From positions 62,001 through 126,000 of the forward strand of contig MNCI01014483.1 of assembly GCA_015680685.1 (NCBI GenBank): DNA of 64,000 nt. Direction: 5' to 3'. A program made the position numbers and the translations under genes. Under the pieces are notes generated by a model, which ran no database searches, was not told the origin of the DNA, and saw nothing but the letters and a program-made list of their open reading frames with translations. Of the stretch, positions 43,356 through 56,541 are shown piece by piece (position 1 is the first letter of the stretch; each line of letters begins with the position of its first letter). The DNA is from Gnetum montanum (taxonomy: Eukaryota; Streptophyta; Gnetopsida; Gnetales; Gnetaceae).

Positions 43356-45604
43356 GATCAGAGAACATCTAAATAAAGCTAGAATCTTTCTAAAGAGCTT
43401 GGAATCATACACATAGACTGAAGGTATAACACAAGGGATAAGGATGCATCTTAGAAGAATAAGAACCTTGATTGAATATATGAAACTACAAACATGGGAA
43501 ATATGATATATTGCCCCAAATATAGGGCTTACAATCAACACACAAGTTGCCACTAGATGCCTCATCATTCCCTCACAACTAGATAAAGTTAGTCCCATAG
43601 CACTAACACTCAAGACATAATGACTGGGGCTAGACACATGACAAAGTTAATGTAAAGGAATTGGAAATATATAGATAATTTAAGGGAAGGTGCATTAAAG
43701 AATTTCCATATTATGAAGAAGGACTATGGAATGATGGCTAATAAGAAGGACATACTAGCATTCCTACAGACTAAAGATGCCTTAAGCTTGGTGAAATGAT
43801 GTTTTATAAGTCCTGTGGCTTGTATTTTATTGTTGATTATGATACATGTATCCTACTTGTGATTCAAGAATGAGATCCTTTCACCTTCAAATCTTCCTTC
43901 TTACAAACATTGTACATACTACATGTCTTCTATTTATGATTCAAGAATAGAATTTTTTCACCTTCGAATCTTCCTTCTAAGAGAGGTTGTAGGTGTACGA
44001 TTAGATAGGTATCCTTCAAGTGGATTGAAAGGTGTTTTCATTATGAGTTCTAAGTGCATAGCTACATAACAAGTTAAACTACAATAATGCTAAAAATCAT
44101 GTGAAATATTAAGGCATTAAACCACCATTAAAAAAATTATGCATGAGAACAACATGCAAAACAAACTATAACCTAATGTTAAATGTGTACATGAGTATGA
44201 TGAATAACATAGAATCAACAAACACATATCAAATACTATCATTTTTCCACAATTGATTTACAAGAAATCAAACATAAATAACAAAAATTAAATACATGCA
44301 TCAAAGAACATAAGTGTAATAGTTAAAGTTCTAAATATAGGAATCATTGAATCAAAAGGCTTTGAATATATGATATCATCAACGAAAAAAACCAAGGTAT
44401 GAAGGATCATGAAGTATGAATTAGTTAGACATCTAATCTATAATTGAAACATGTAGGCTGAAAACAAAGTTCGAAGAAAATGATCCTAGTCAAACAATTA
44501 GACTCATCAAGTTGTGGCCACACAAGTGGAAGATCAATTAAGTGTCTTATGTTATGAAACTACCATCATCCTATGGATTAAGCATGAGCTTTCTTACTCA
44601 TAATACCAAGCTCCATAAAATTCATAAGTGGGTCCTTCCCATAGTAGAAACCTACCTTTCTTGACCTTGTAAAACCTATTGATGAGATACCTGTGGATTC
44701 CCAAAAATTAGTGAGACATTAACATCAAATAAGAGTCCATCCCCTTGGATGGTCAAATATCATCCTTTGCTTAATCTAATTAAATTTCTACCATTCACAA
44801 TCAATAGACAAGAAAGGAAATGGAAAAGATGGAGAATCCATGATGGACAAGAGAGAGAAGATGAGGGTGCAACATTACTAGATTTCTAGCTAAACATTTA
44901 ATTAGCCTATGGATCACATAAGCATGTACTACATCCTATGAGAGATCCACTACCACATCCCATCACTGCTATTTATACATCTAATGGGGATAGATCTTCA
45001 AGTCTCTCTTCCAAGTGTAAGATCATGCATATCTTTACTGGTGTCATCTAGTCCTGATTATTCCATGGTCTAGTCATTAGTAAAACCAAATCAAGGCAAT
45101 ATAACCTAGAACATATAAAAGTCAAGATTCTAGTTTGATTTTCCTTTATCCATATAAGTTTTCATAGTAGGCTCCTCAATTTTGCTTTACTAGAACCTTC
45201 TAATTGATTCCTCTAGTTAGGAAAATCAACCCCAATTCCAATTGTGATAATAATTCCATGAAAGAAAATAATGGACGTTTTGATGGTTTAGGTTAATGGA
45301 TACAAATTTTGACCCTTGGGAACATATGAATTTAGAAATCAACTAGAAGTAGCATTTAAAATTACTAGAGTTTACTAAGAGAGACACTTATAGTGATTCA
45401 TGGACCTGGGTATGAATGTAGAAGATTATATTGAGCTATTACATTCATAGTTTAAGTGATCTAGGTAATGGGTTGAATGTGAGAAAGGCTCACATGGATA
45501 TTAGTTCAACCACTCAATTTAACTTTAACTGAGAAATCATAGGATTAGTATAGGATGATAAAAATACCAATTTGTATGGACTAGTAATTTTGAGATTACA
45601 TTAC
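43356..45604. other. Unclassified AT-rich region
   Basis: No gene seen. It contains a two-unit tandem duplication (43861-43901 and 43938-43978, 77-bp period, GATTCAAGAAT...CTTCCTTCT). The rest may be decayed retroelement sequence but carries no readable motif. Confidence 0.4.
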
Positions 45605-48477
45605 TATTGGCACATTTGGTCATTACATGGAACAGTTGGAATATTTTGTTCAAAATTAGCACAATCCTTGGTTGTAAATTTGCAGTTCAGTATTCTGAGT
45701 TGATGGGTACTCTTGGAGAAGCAAGCCAATGGTAAATAATCTTGATGTTGAAGCCTTCATGGAAAGTAAAATTAAAATGCCAAGTTATTTTCTTGATTGA
45801 AGATTGGAATAAAAAAAAGAGGTGATTATTTACCACAAGAAAGCATACTCCCTATTAATATTGGAAAAATAGACAACACCGTGGGTAATGGATTATCAAA
45901 AATCAGCTAAGAGTTGAAAGCAAGTGAAGGACCTAATGGACTACCAACAGGTTTTGAATCCCATAAAAATTATCAAAGGATGTAAAGGTTTCTGTATTGC
46001 AGACGAACCCAAATTCCCATAAGTCCAAAGGCCCATTGTTAACATTGCTGGAGAAATAAACAAAAATCAGAAAAATAGAACTAAATGACGTGGTTTGTGG
46101 GCAAATCCATTGGCTTGCCGTTTAGGATTGCACCCATGCATCGGCCGGATTTACGTTGCTAACTCGCCAGATGCCGAACTTGAGTTCGTGGAGCGCGTGG
46201 GAGGCCCTTCTTTCACCACTGAGCTGAGTTAAAGGGGGTTTTGGGCAGCAATCGCATGCAGGCTATGCAGATAGAACTGAGGCTAGTTTAGAGCAGAACA
46301 CAATGGGCATATCATCGATTTTAGCAGAGACACTTGTGGATTTCAGAAGAATGGATGCCTATTTCATGCGATGAACAAATCTGGGTTTTCATCCGCCAGA
46401 ACGACAAATGCCTTTAAAACCCTGGTGGACGTTGCTTGAAGAATCTGCACCAAATGTTGGAAGAAAACTTTGAAAGCCAGATAGTTTACCAGTTGTCATA
46501 GACGTAAGGTAGTGAAAATCTACGAAGCAAGGATTAAATCATATAATCATCAAAACCTGCAGAGCATTTTCGAGAGGCAGAAGTCACAATAGTTGCATAT
46601 CGTTACGAAACACATGGTGATGTTTCCTAACACGGCGACTGAGTCTTCTCCTGTGATGGTAGTTGCTGGTAATGATTTCTGGCTGAAGAAGATATTTTGA
46701 ATCAGTTGCGGGCAGTTGTAGGATCGGTGCCTTCACCTTCGGGCTCATATTTCGGGCCATCCCGAATTTTAATTTCAATTATCAGGGATGCAGAAAGGAT
46801 AAATTAACTACTGCTACCACCAATAAGGTGGATATTATATTATATTTTTTTTGAAAAAATATAGAGCTTAATGAAACTTAGCATTTAAAATTTTAACTAA
46901 ATTAAACTAGATTAGGGATTTTAGATTTATTTAAATAAATTACTTACAAAGGCAATATTTATAATATGTACAAATATTAATTCCTCCTAACTATTATGAA
47001 TAACTTCCTAACTATATAACTCCCTCCTAATTAAATGGGCAAGTAACCTCCTAACTTGTTGGGCATGTAATCTCCTAATTGGTTCACCTACTTGGGAGAG
47101 AAGTTAGATGAGATATTTTTGAATATGTAACTTCCCTACCTACCTTGTATACCTTATAAAAAGGCTTCATGAGGACTTGGGAAGAGGGTGGAATTTTTGG
47201 AGGATAATTTTTGGGAAATTTTTTTTTTTGGAGAAGGGACTTTTGGGAGGTCTCATACATCACACTTTGGAAGGCTACTAGTTAGCACTTAGGCTCTCAC
47301 TGGAAGACACGTTGGGGTCTTGAGAAGAGCATTTGCAAAGAAGATTTGTAAAGACGATTGCTTGTAAGATGGCTTGCTAAAGGAAAGATTTCAGCCTCTT
47401 TGTCATGGTCCTGTGAGTTATGCATTTTAGTTTTTATTTTCTTTAAGTTGTTTAGCTAGTGGTTTCGATAGTATCATCCTTGGCAAGTAATTTTCGGATT
47501 TTTAGATTGCTCTTACTGTTCTTGTTGCCCGATAGAAATTTCTATTAAAATTTTTCCATAGAAGCGCTTGTGCTTAAAAGCCTTAAGAGCATTTTAGTAG
47601 TAAATTTTGTTATTGTGCAACATATAGGAACTACTATTGGGATTGTTGTAAGAGAGCCACTGTTTGTAGTCATGCCATTGAACAATTTAGTAGTCAAGAG
47701 GGTTCAGAAAATCTTTGGTATTTTGATGGGACCAGCATAGCTTCTTTTTATCTTTAAAGTGAATTCCCGTGGTATTTCAATCAAAAATCATCAAGTCTTT
47801 TAAAGGTTCTTTTTGAATGCAATCATTGACATCTATTATTTAGTCAAAATGGAGTCTCGTACGTGGTAGTTTACGCAGCAATTTTTGGTAGCATAGTAGG
47901 ATTGTCTTGAAGAAATTGCTTGTTTGAGCCTTGAAAGTTTGAACAATTCATAGATATTGAATTTTGGATAGATTTATTGAGAAGTGTTTACTCATGTCAT
48001 TTTACCTTGTTTAAATATTTGAGGTCTACACAAATCTGCTTCCTTTTCTTTTCTACTTATTTCCATCGAATCTTGCTCTATTTCTAGTTTTCTTGTGGAA
48101 CTATCTCTTTCTCTAGGAAAAATTAGTAGTAGATTGCGGAGTTGTGCTAAAATGTTTTTGCAAAATTTTATTTGTTACAAGTAGGTATTATAAGGACCGT
48201 GTAGAATAGGAAGTTGAACAATATAGGAAATTTTCGACAACTCACAGTACTTGGCAAAGTTGGCTGAATCTCTTTAAAGTAAATCATTTGTAGTTTACAC
48301 ACAACGCAATCGTTACATTTCTCACAACCGCATGCTGCAACAGCACACACACATACTCACATTAACTACTGAGTTTATTTGGAGGTATCTGGGCATTGGT
48401 GTTGCCAGAGACTAGCAAGCACCTAAATCTTGTTCGAGGACACTCGTTGGCGGTCTCATCCCAAACGGTCGCCAAAA
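45605..48477 (+). repeat. Solo LTR of the long-LTR family
   Basis: 2.87 kb starting TATTGGCACATTTGGTC (TG changed to TA) and ending GGTCGCCAAAA, flanked by a perfect 5-bp duplication ATTAC (45600-45604 and 48478-48482). No internal region remains, so LTR-LTR recombination removed it. From about 46815 it matches 24540-26102; TATA box at 47155-47162. Its 45640-46815 block is unrelated to the HSP70-bearing block of the complete element. Confidence 0.88.
45980..46500. other. GC-richer block inside solo LTR U3
   Basis: Noticeably GC-richer than its surroundings (GCATCGGCCGGATTTACG, GTTCGTGGAGCGCGTGGGAG). By analogy with the HSP70-bearing LTR it may be a captured host segment. No frame gives a motif I recognise. 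Confidence 0.35.
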
Positions 48478-49469
48478 ATTACTTTTTCCATCACCTCTTC
48501 TTCTCTCTTATTATTTTATTTATTCTTATTTTTTATCTTTTCCTTTAATTCATTCATTTTTATCATCTTTCTCTTTCTTGTATGAAAATAGGATTTTTGA
48601 TGATGCATGGGAGTCTAGTAATGATTAGAATGTTGGATCACCACTTGAAGCCTTTGACTTGTACAAACATGAAAATTCATCCCTTACCACATGGCCTACA
48701 TAGGTGCATGAGATCATGAATCTCTTTTGATCAATATGTCCAAGAAAGGCAACACATGCATCTTATTCTACTCATATTGATTAGACCCATCCAATAGTCA
48801 CAAGGATCCTTGATTACACATCCTTACGTTATGAATGACCAAGCACTTTTCCAAGAATTTAGATCTCGTACCCTCAGGTGTGAATCCACCACCTACTCAC
48901 TTGTTCTAGTAAAATTATCTTCAATAGCTCACAGTATGAGTCTTAGCTTTCCACTAAATGTAAGCATACTTCACCAATTATTAATAGAAGAAAATTTAGA
49001 TGGATGAATTTTGTTATGTGGATATTTCATCAATCAAGAATCTACTTTAAACTCATTTGGTACTCTTGCATCATCATTGCATCTATAACTCATCCATCCA
49101 CTATTGGATAATTGGATGAGCATTCATAAATGACGTTAATTTTTTTCCATACAAGATCATAAAGAAAATTAAAGAACAAGATAAGATTGTAAAAAATTAA
49201 TTATTAAGCTCAAAACATGTGAAAAGTACTACCTCAATAGACTAAGTTTATTAAACAACATAAGAAAGAAAGGAAAATTAAATAAAATTTTATATAGCAA
49301 GAAGGATTCTTCCCCATGACTAATCCATGTTTATCACATAATAGACCTCTAAGTGTAAAATACAATAATGATATTTATGTACTCTCAAAGGAGAAAGATG
49401 TTCATTTTAATTCTTCAAATGTTTTCCATTATACAATAAAAATTTTGGTAGCTCATTTAGAAGATAAAT
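48478..49469. other. Non-coding stretch
   Basis: AT-rich sequence between the solo LTR and a gypsy remnant; nothing recognised. It may include the 3' end of the - strand gypsy element. Confidence 0.4.
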
Positions 49470-50420
49470 ATGTCTTACACTAGGCTAAGAACTAGTTTGG
49501 ATGATGTATGATCCTTTTCATTGAAATTTAAATTTATCATACAAGCCAAGTATAATGGATTAAAATAGATAACCTTATCATCATATTTAAAATTAAACTT
49601 TCTTGCATAAATATTGTGGTAAGCCTTGTTATAGGAATGTTCTAACTTATTATGCATTAAGAGATTCTCTAATTCTTATTAAGAAGATCAAGGTTAGTCG
49701 ACCTCTCTTTCTATAAAAAATTCAAGGCCATATAAAAATCTACAGCATTATCCAAGCTTATTATTCCTAGATCAATAGATAATCATGGAACTTCTCCATA
49801 GAGTAGTTTGAATGGTGTGTAATTGATAGGAGTTTTTCACAATGTTTGATATGTCCAAAGAGCATCATGAAGCTTAATGGTCCAATCTCTTCCATACATG
49901 TGAATCATTTTCCTAAGCATCCTAACAATTTCATGACTAGTAAGTTTTGCCAAGCCATTCACTTGTAGGTGTAAGGAAAGGTTAACTTATGACTAACTAT
50001 GCAAGATACCAATAAATTTGTGAAAACCTTATTAGTAAAGTGTGAACCATTATCAAAGATCAAGATTAAACCTATGAAGCATATTATTTTGAAGGAAGTT
50101 TGTTGCAGTGGTAGATAAATAATCAAAAATACAACCAACAAGGTAAATCCCCCATAAATCAAAGGGTTCTAGTGGTTGGATTCATTACTAAAGTCCTTGG
50201 ATATGTGAAAATAGACCTTCCTTACCTTGACACTTATTAAAACAATGTGCAAAGTATTCAACATCACAGAACATGATGAAGCAAAAATATCCCATGATTA
50301 GAAGCTTCATCATGGTTTTCTTTCCAATGTAGTTCCACCACATATACCATGGTGCCTGTGAGCTAAGATGGAATCTTGGATTTCTTCCAAAACATACCAT
50401 CTTATGATATCATTGGATCA
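49470..50420 (-). pseudogene. Ty3/gypsy integrase (49-53 kb element)
   Basis: Read from 50420: zinc-binding part KLLIMGYFCFIMFCDVEYFA then HCFNKCQGKEGLFSH; core IFDNGSHFTNKVFTNLL and LTFPYTYKVNGLAKLTSHEI; then DWTIKLHDALWTYQT and SIDLGIISLD. Athila/Tat-like wording. One longer open frame (50188-50400) covers the zinc region. Stops throughout. Confidence 0.75.
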
Positions 50421-50689
50421 TCTTTTAAAAGGATATTCTTTGATAATCAAGCAAGGCTTTACCTAGTAATAGAATCATTGGATCTTTTATTTTTTCCACC
50501 CAAAAGAAAACTTTTGGGCTACTACGTAGTTGAGAATGTCTACAAACTATGGGTAATTAAGTGCAATATTTATGTTGAAAATGATGTTATGAATGTGATC
50601 ATTTATAAATCCATTAAGAAGCATCCTTCTTCTTTGTTGTATAAGATAGATGATCTACAATTATATTTTCAGCTCCTTTGTTGTTAATC

Positions 50690-51810
50690 ATGTGAAGATA
50701 AATTTTTGAAAAAGGACCAACCATCAAATCATACAAAGATTAACATCTAGTTTATTAAGAAAAAACTCAATGATGTTATGATTAATTTTGATGAATATTT
50801 TGCACCTAAGAACATAATACCTAAATTTTTGTAGTGAAAACATTATGGTCATCAACTTCTTTTCGGTGGTGATGTAGTTCAATTGAGATCCCATACTCCT
50901 TTGACTAGCAAAATGAATATATCAAGGTCTCTTCTTTGCATCAAACTACATTAGCATAGCACCTAATGCAAAGTTAAAAGTTTATGTCACTATATGAAAT
51001 GGTTGAGTCCATTTGTTACTTTGTAACACCAATGTTTGATTTAACCTTTACTTCAAACATTGGAGGGTATTTTCACATTCTTTACTCAACAAGAATTGAA
51101 CATATTTCTATGTGAGCTCAAATAAAGATCTAACTATTCTAGAATAATTTTTAATAAATCTATCATAATAGCCTATGTGGCCAGGAAAAGATCAAACCAC
51201 TTTCACCATAGTGGGAATTTGCATCATGTTTTTGATGATCCAAATATTTTCAAGATCTATTTTAATCTCCCTTTCAAAACTTTTGTGGCTAAGAATAATA
51301 TCCTCAATCATCATCAACTAATTTTCCTTTTACTTTAGCTTTAATTTCACCTAATAACAATATTTTATAACAACTTTGACCTAGTCCAAGACTTCTTAAA
51401 ATGTTTTACAATAAGTGGAAATGTCATCCATGAAAATTTCTATAATCTTACCAATATAATCTTGGAACATGGGCATCATTAATCATTACAATGTGCTTGG
51501 TGCATTGCATAATCCAAAGGGCATGTGCTTGAATAAAAAGGATTCCCACAAATTAATGAAGGTAATTTTTCCTTAATCCTCTATTATAATATTAATTATA
51601 TTATAACAAAAGTACCCATCAAGAAAGTTATAGTACTCCTAGCTAGAGATGTTGTTCAATACTTGGTTTACAAATGATAATGAGAAATAATCCTTGAAGG
51701 TGGAAATTTTTAGCAACTTGTAGTTGATACAAACTATCCATTTATTGCCTTTCGTAGATGCAAGTATAATTATACTAACCACTCACTATTAGAAATATGA
51801 GTAATAAAAG
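50690..51810 (-). pseudogene. Ty3/gypsy RT and RNase H (49-53 kb element)
   Basis: RT from 51810: YYNFLDGYF, FLFKHMPFGLCNAPSTL and IIEIFMDDIS (catalytic MDD), then GYYDRFIKNYSRIVRSLFEL (about 51150). RNase H follows with LNYITTEKKLMTIMFSLQKF (50930-50870). Same lineage type as the outer gypsy element. Many stops. Confidence 0.78.
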
Positions 51811-52149
51811 AAGACTTGCAGTATTACCTAATTGCATAAATTGAAGAAGGATTGGTATCATAAGTAATATTAGAAAATTTGGTTTACCTTGATTGTGATT
51901 AGCTAGGAATTTTGTTGTGCATGGGACTAGGAAGTAGAAGCTATTGCTAATATTTTTGGGGAGCTTTCAAGACAAGATTACTTGATGAAAGATAGAGTAG
52001 CATGCTAATAATTTAGAATTTTCCATGACTAGTGTTGTTGCATGAATTGTAGGTACATACCTCAAGTATAGTACACTAGTTAAAGTATGATATCCTTCAT
52101 TTTTTCCTCCTAATAAACCTGGGATTCAAGGGCATCCCAATTCTTCTAA

Positions 52150-53330
52150 TTTTGCCAATCATGTGTGCCATGACTAGCCAACACTATAAGTTATGTGGAT
52201 CTATGCAATACTCACAAGGATTCTCACCACTAGAGGATGAAGAAGCCTCATCTAAATCCTCTCTTATGCTCTTCGAGTACAAGAGCTTCCCCTTTCCATT
52301 ACCATTATACTTCTTTCTACATCCAAGTGATATAATTACTTTAGCCATAGCTTCAACTAGTCTACCCTTAATGTCCTTAAGGGTAGCTATTATTTTCTCA
52401 TCCATCACCTTCTAGACATAGTCAATCAAATGAATCAAGTGTATCAAGGCCTTACTATTTTTGATGTGGTCTTATGCTAAGACCTTAATAACAAGATGAT
52501 ATTTAGCTACACCTTTAATGATTTTTATCTCCTTTCTATTCATGATATCATGATTGTACTTCTTTGATGACTATCATTTCTATCATTTATATTTCATGCC
52601 AATAATGGTATCAAGGAGAGCTTTTATTTGGATCATAAATTTTTTTGTGCTTATCCCATTGCATACATATCTACTCACTTACATTCCATGATATGCATTA
52701 GTTTTCTTCTTTGGATAGAGTTATGGATTAGATAATCATGAGTTTTTTTCATGTACCTTTCCATGATAATATTTAGTGATTCATAAGGTCCTTTCCTTCA
52801 TCTAACCATCTTCTACAAAAATTTTAAAATTTGGGCATAGGTTTGAAATTTTATCTAGAAGATTTTAACCATATCTACCTACCTCTAAATTGATTTATTT
52901 GGTAAGGAATTGTATCAAGTTAACATGTGCTCAATGAAGACTTAGGAAAACAATCATAACTTCTACCAATCACTAATGATCCCTTGAAGATATCAAACAT
53001 TATTTAATGCATGTATGTAAAGTTGGGGATGATCACCAATATATCCTCTATATGTTAAAACATCAATCATGTTAATTTATTTTATCTTTCTATCATGAAC
53101 ATGCTCGCATGGAATGTATACAACCTCATTAATCTTATGATAATAATCCTAGTTGAATAAGATGGCATCATCATCACTAAATTGTCTTGGTAAGTGAAGA
53201 TTCTAGAACCTCTAAAGGAGATCATTCTCATGGGTTTGGCCACATTTGGATTAATGGTTCCTAACCATGGGTCTTCATGGAACATTGGTCATTTATCCTT
53301 GATAATTTGCTTACCCATCTTGCTCTTCAT
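52150..53330 (-). pseudogene. Ty3/gypsy Gag remnant (49-53 kb element)
   Basis: Decayed Gag upstream of RT on the same strand. Around 52950-52830 the frame gives FIEHMLT, YNSLPNKSI and VDMVKIF (Gag core WY-x-x-L pattern with substitutions). A Glu/Lys-rich tail ends near 52184 (SSSSSGENPCEYCIDPHNL). The protease is not readable between here and RT. Confidence 0.5.
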
Positions 53331-53864
53331 TTGAGTGTTCAAATGAAAAGCTATGGCGAGCCTCCTCTTATGCCATATGGTCTTAGAGCTATTTTCTCTA
53401 TTGGGATTTATAGTCATTGTAATCTGGCTCTAAATCCACATATAATGTATGAAATTATTGTAGTTTAGGATTTATTAGAGCCTCTTTAACATCTCCTACT
53501 ATAGCCATAGTTGATTTCTTTGAGACTTATCCATGAGCATCATGACATCTCACTCGCTTATGTTAATGATAGGTCAAGATAATCAAAGGTAGGATTGGCT
53601 CATTATAATCTTCAAAATAATAAATGCCTTCTTTTATTTTAGCACATTTTCTAAGATCTTTTACAAGATCTTAGTATTATCCATCATCTCATTTATGTTC
53701 ATAGTTTTCACACAACATTAAGAAGCATACACTTGGTCTAAATAAATGTTGAGATCAACGATGTACAAGTATTTCCACGTAATTCAAAAATACCTTCCAT
53801 ACCAATGATGTAAATGATAGGAATCTCATTAATTTTGCATGAATGGGATTTATAATATAGAATG
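53331..53864. other. Non-coding stretch
   Basis: Between the gypsy gag remnant and repeat R copy 2. Nothing recognised. Confidence 0.35.
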
Positions 53865-54828
53865 CAACACAATCTAGGTGTAAGCTTTGAAGATAATGTT
53901 GAATTGATTGCAAAGAACACTTATGAATATAATTGCGTTTACAAAATATAAAAGTGATTATAATAAATATCTTATAAATGGTAACTATGTTACTATAGTG
54001 AGATTTAGAGAAAATATATATAATTTTATGTTTTGTAATTTTTATAGATTTTATGAGAATAATCAATAAAATAAACATAAACACACATCCATCACAATCC
54101 CTCTTAGGGATAGGCACAATTCTCATGTTGCAATTTCTCATGAGGACAAGTGTAACACCACTCTCTAAATGCTATAAAATGGCTCTCATTCATAATCTCA
54201 ATGGCTTAATACCATCTCTTATAGTTGTGATCTCCTTGTATAAAAGGTAAATTTTCACAGCTGAATCAAATGGAAAATAGGTATATATTTTTAGTATTTT
54301 AATATTGAGGCATGAATAGTGAAATAAAAGAAAACCATAAGCCTTATTCACCATGGAAATACTAGAATCCACATTGAATAAATAATTTTAGGCTATGTAA
54401 GCAAGGTGTTACTCTTATAGATGCTAGTCACATTTGTGATGCAATGATTTAAAAGACACACACAAACAAGAAGAATAATCAACTTACCCAATGGAGGAAG
54501 ATCTATTCATATAAACTGATATTGCAAGCTCCAAATAATGGAAATTATATTATGAATGACTAAGATGTATAAATGAGCTCATCCTATATTTTTATAATTT
54601 TCATGTAAAAGTAGACCTAGGCATCAATGGAGGCCCATCAACATAGTGTAAGTTGAGCCTAGTAACACAAAAGGAAAAATAAGGTATACTAGGCCTATTA
54701 GGGGGTGTATGAGCACTATTTAACTAATGTAGAAGATGTGTTGATATAGGGTAGTCAATGCACCCTCTTCCCAAATCACACTTTACATCAACAATTCTAG
54801 ATAAAAGCTAGAACTTCAAGGAGCATGA
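53865..54828 (+). repeat. Dispersed repeat R, copy 2
   Basis: Matches 42345-43355. Similarity ends at GGAGCAT, where the LTR of the chromovirus begins, so that element inserted into this repeat. Confidence 0.65.
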
Positions 54829-54831
54829 TGG

Positions 54832-55338
54832 TGACATCCCATTCCCAAATGTCATAAAAGTATGATCACTTACTTTATCACATTCATCATTTTCTTAGAT
54901 AATATAATGGAGACATCATAAATACTTAATAAATGAATTAATTGGAAAATAAATAATTGGTACTATGGAATTAAAAAGAGGAAAATGGAAAAATTTTATT
55001 AATAGAAGAGAGTACGGTAGTGTCCTCTAGGTTATCTTCCTATGCCACTTAAGCCTTAGAGGCAATTTGGCATTGCCATCACTATTAGGCTATCCTAAAA
55101 AAGGGGTGATCAATCCCTTCTTTTCCTACTTCACTTGGCTTGTGTCGGTTTCCTATTCTAGATTCACAACTCCTTACAAGTAGAACCTCTACTCTAGGCC
55201 TTAAATAGCATATGTCAAATCCTTTCCTACGGGATACATGAAAAATCATAACTCATCATAATGAGATTCCCCTTCATTTGAAGGTTAATTACATTGTTTA
55301 CACTTTTTTCCATTCTTAACAAGGGACAAGATGTTACA
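54832..55338 (-). repeat. Probable 3' LTR of chromovirus
   Basis: On the - strand it starts TGTAACATCTTGTCCC at 55338, a start common in plant gypsy LTRs, preceded by a purine-rich tract (CTAAGGGGCATAGAT, 55339-55353). It ends near GGGATGTCACCA at about 54830. The partner LTR would lie beyond 64000. Confidence 0.55.
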
Positions 55339-55563
55339 ATCTATGCCCCTTAGGCATCTAGATTATGCTCAAGCACTTCCTCTATATCCAATTTCTTATT
55401 TGTTGCTTAATTGTTATTCTGCTGAACTTTACTTTCTTTATTATCCTCATTATCATCCATACAAATATAAGATGAGAAAATATAGAACATAATTTATTAC
55501 ATCCATAATAAATACAATTTTTCATTCAATATCATGATGATTAAAAAGTTGGGGTAAGGTCTT
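55339..55563 (-). pseudogene. Chromovirus C-terminal end and 3' UTR
   Basis: Continues the chromovirus frame from 62774 after removal of the inserted element. The first codons (about 12) extend the chromodomain-side frame to a stop; the rest is 3' UTR up to the polypurine tract. Confidence 0.55.
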
Positions 55564-56541
55564 TGATGAGTGGCGAGGTACCCCTACACTCAACCATACG
55601 AAATGAGCGTAGCACGCGCGATTCGGTTGAACTCCGCAAACTAAATGCCTAAATGCCACAAGGAATGCTTGGGTTTAATCATTTGTTGTCTTCCCAGGCT
55701 TGGTTGTGTGTGTCACGGTGTATGGTTAAGCAAGTCTGAAGTATATAATTTTTTTGGTATTTTTCGGTTTATCTCCTAAGCTATGAGGGTGAAGCATTGA
55801 GAAAATTACTAACTCTAACTACAACACTAAGTCCTAGCATCAACATCTGTTCCCACTTACCGTACACATCCTAAACTATGAAATTGTGGCTACCAAATAC
55901 TAATCGTTACTAGGATCACCACACGTAACGCACGTGCTCGAAGCGGTCATACTAAGGCACTTAACTAACCTAAGTGTGACAAGTAACCGATTCCTTAACT
56001 AGCCATACACATCCGTAGATGCTTGTAATCAAGTCGTACTTGTCCCACATTCTAGGAGGAAAGGGTTGAGAGAATCTAATTGTGATGAATAGCCGATTCC
56101 TTGGCTAGCTGTACACGTTCGTCAATGCTCGTAACCAAGTCGTACTCATGCCGTGTTACTAGGAAAGTAGTAAATAACATTAATTAAACCTATCCATGCA
56201 CTGCAAGGTTTATCCACAAAGTTCATCTTTATTTCCGTACACAACTTGCGTTCAGGTACAAAGCTGCTCAAATAAAGAGTCGTTCACTTGGGGGACTCCT
56301 ACTACGGGCACATGGAAAATATTCTATCTCTGCGGTGATCAATCCACCAGAGCTTCTCTACTTTACACCTATGATTCCAAATGAGGGGAGTGCCACCTCT
56401 TATTTATAGATATGGTGGTGGACTGCGATATTGTGTACGCGATATCGCAGGGAAAGACGCGATATCATAGGGGATGTGATATCGCGTCGGCCATGATATC
56501 TCATATGCAATATCGTGGCTTGTGCAATCTGCATCTCATCA
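55564..56541 (-). repeat. 3' LTR of gag-pro element copy 2
   Basis: 978 bp, TGATGAGTGGCGAGGTACCC to CATCA. It contains a duplicated segment of about 125-bp period (GATTCCTT...CTAGC...ACAC..TCGT...CAAGTCGTACT near 56000-56040 and 56095-56145) not present in copy 1. TATA box 56399-56409 (-); palindrome array 56415-56540. Confidence 0.88.

Noticed and set aside
43296-43637. 113-codon - strand frame
   Set aside because: Overlaps the end of dispersed repeat R and shows no motif; copy 2 of the repeat does not keep the frame.
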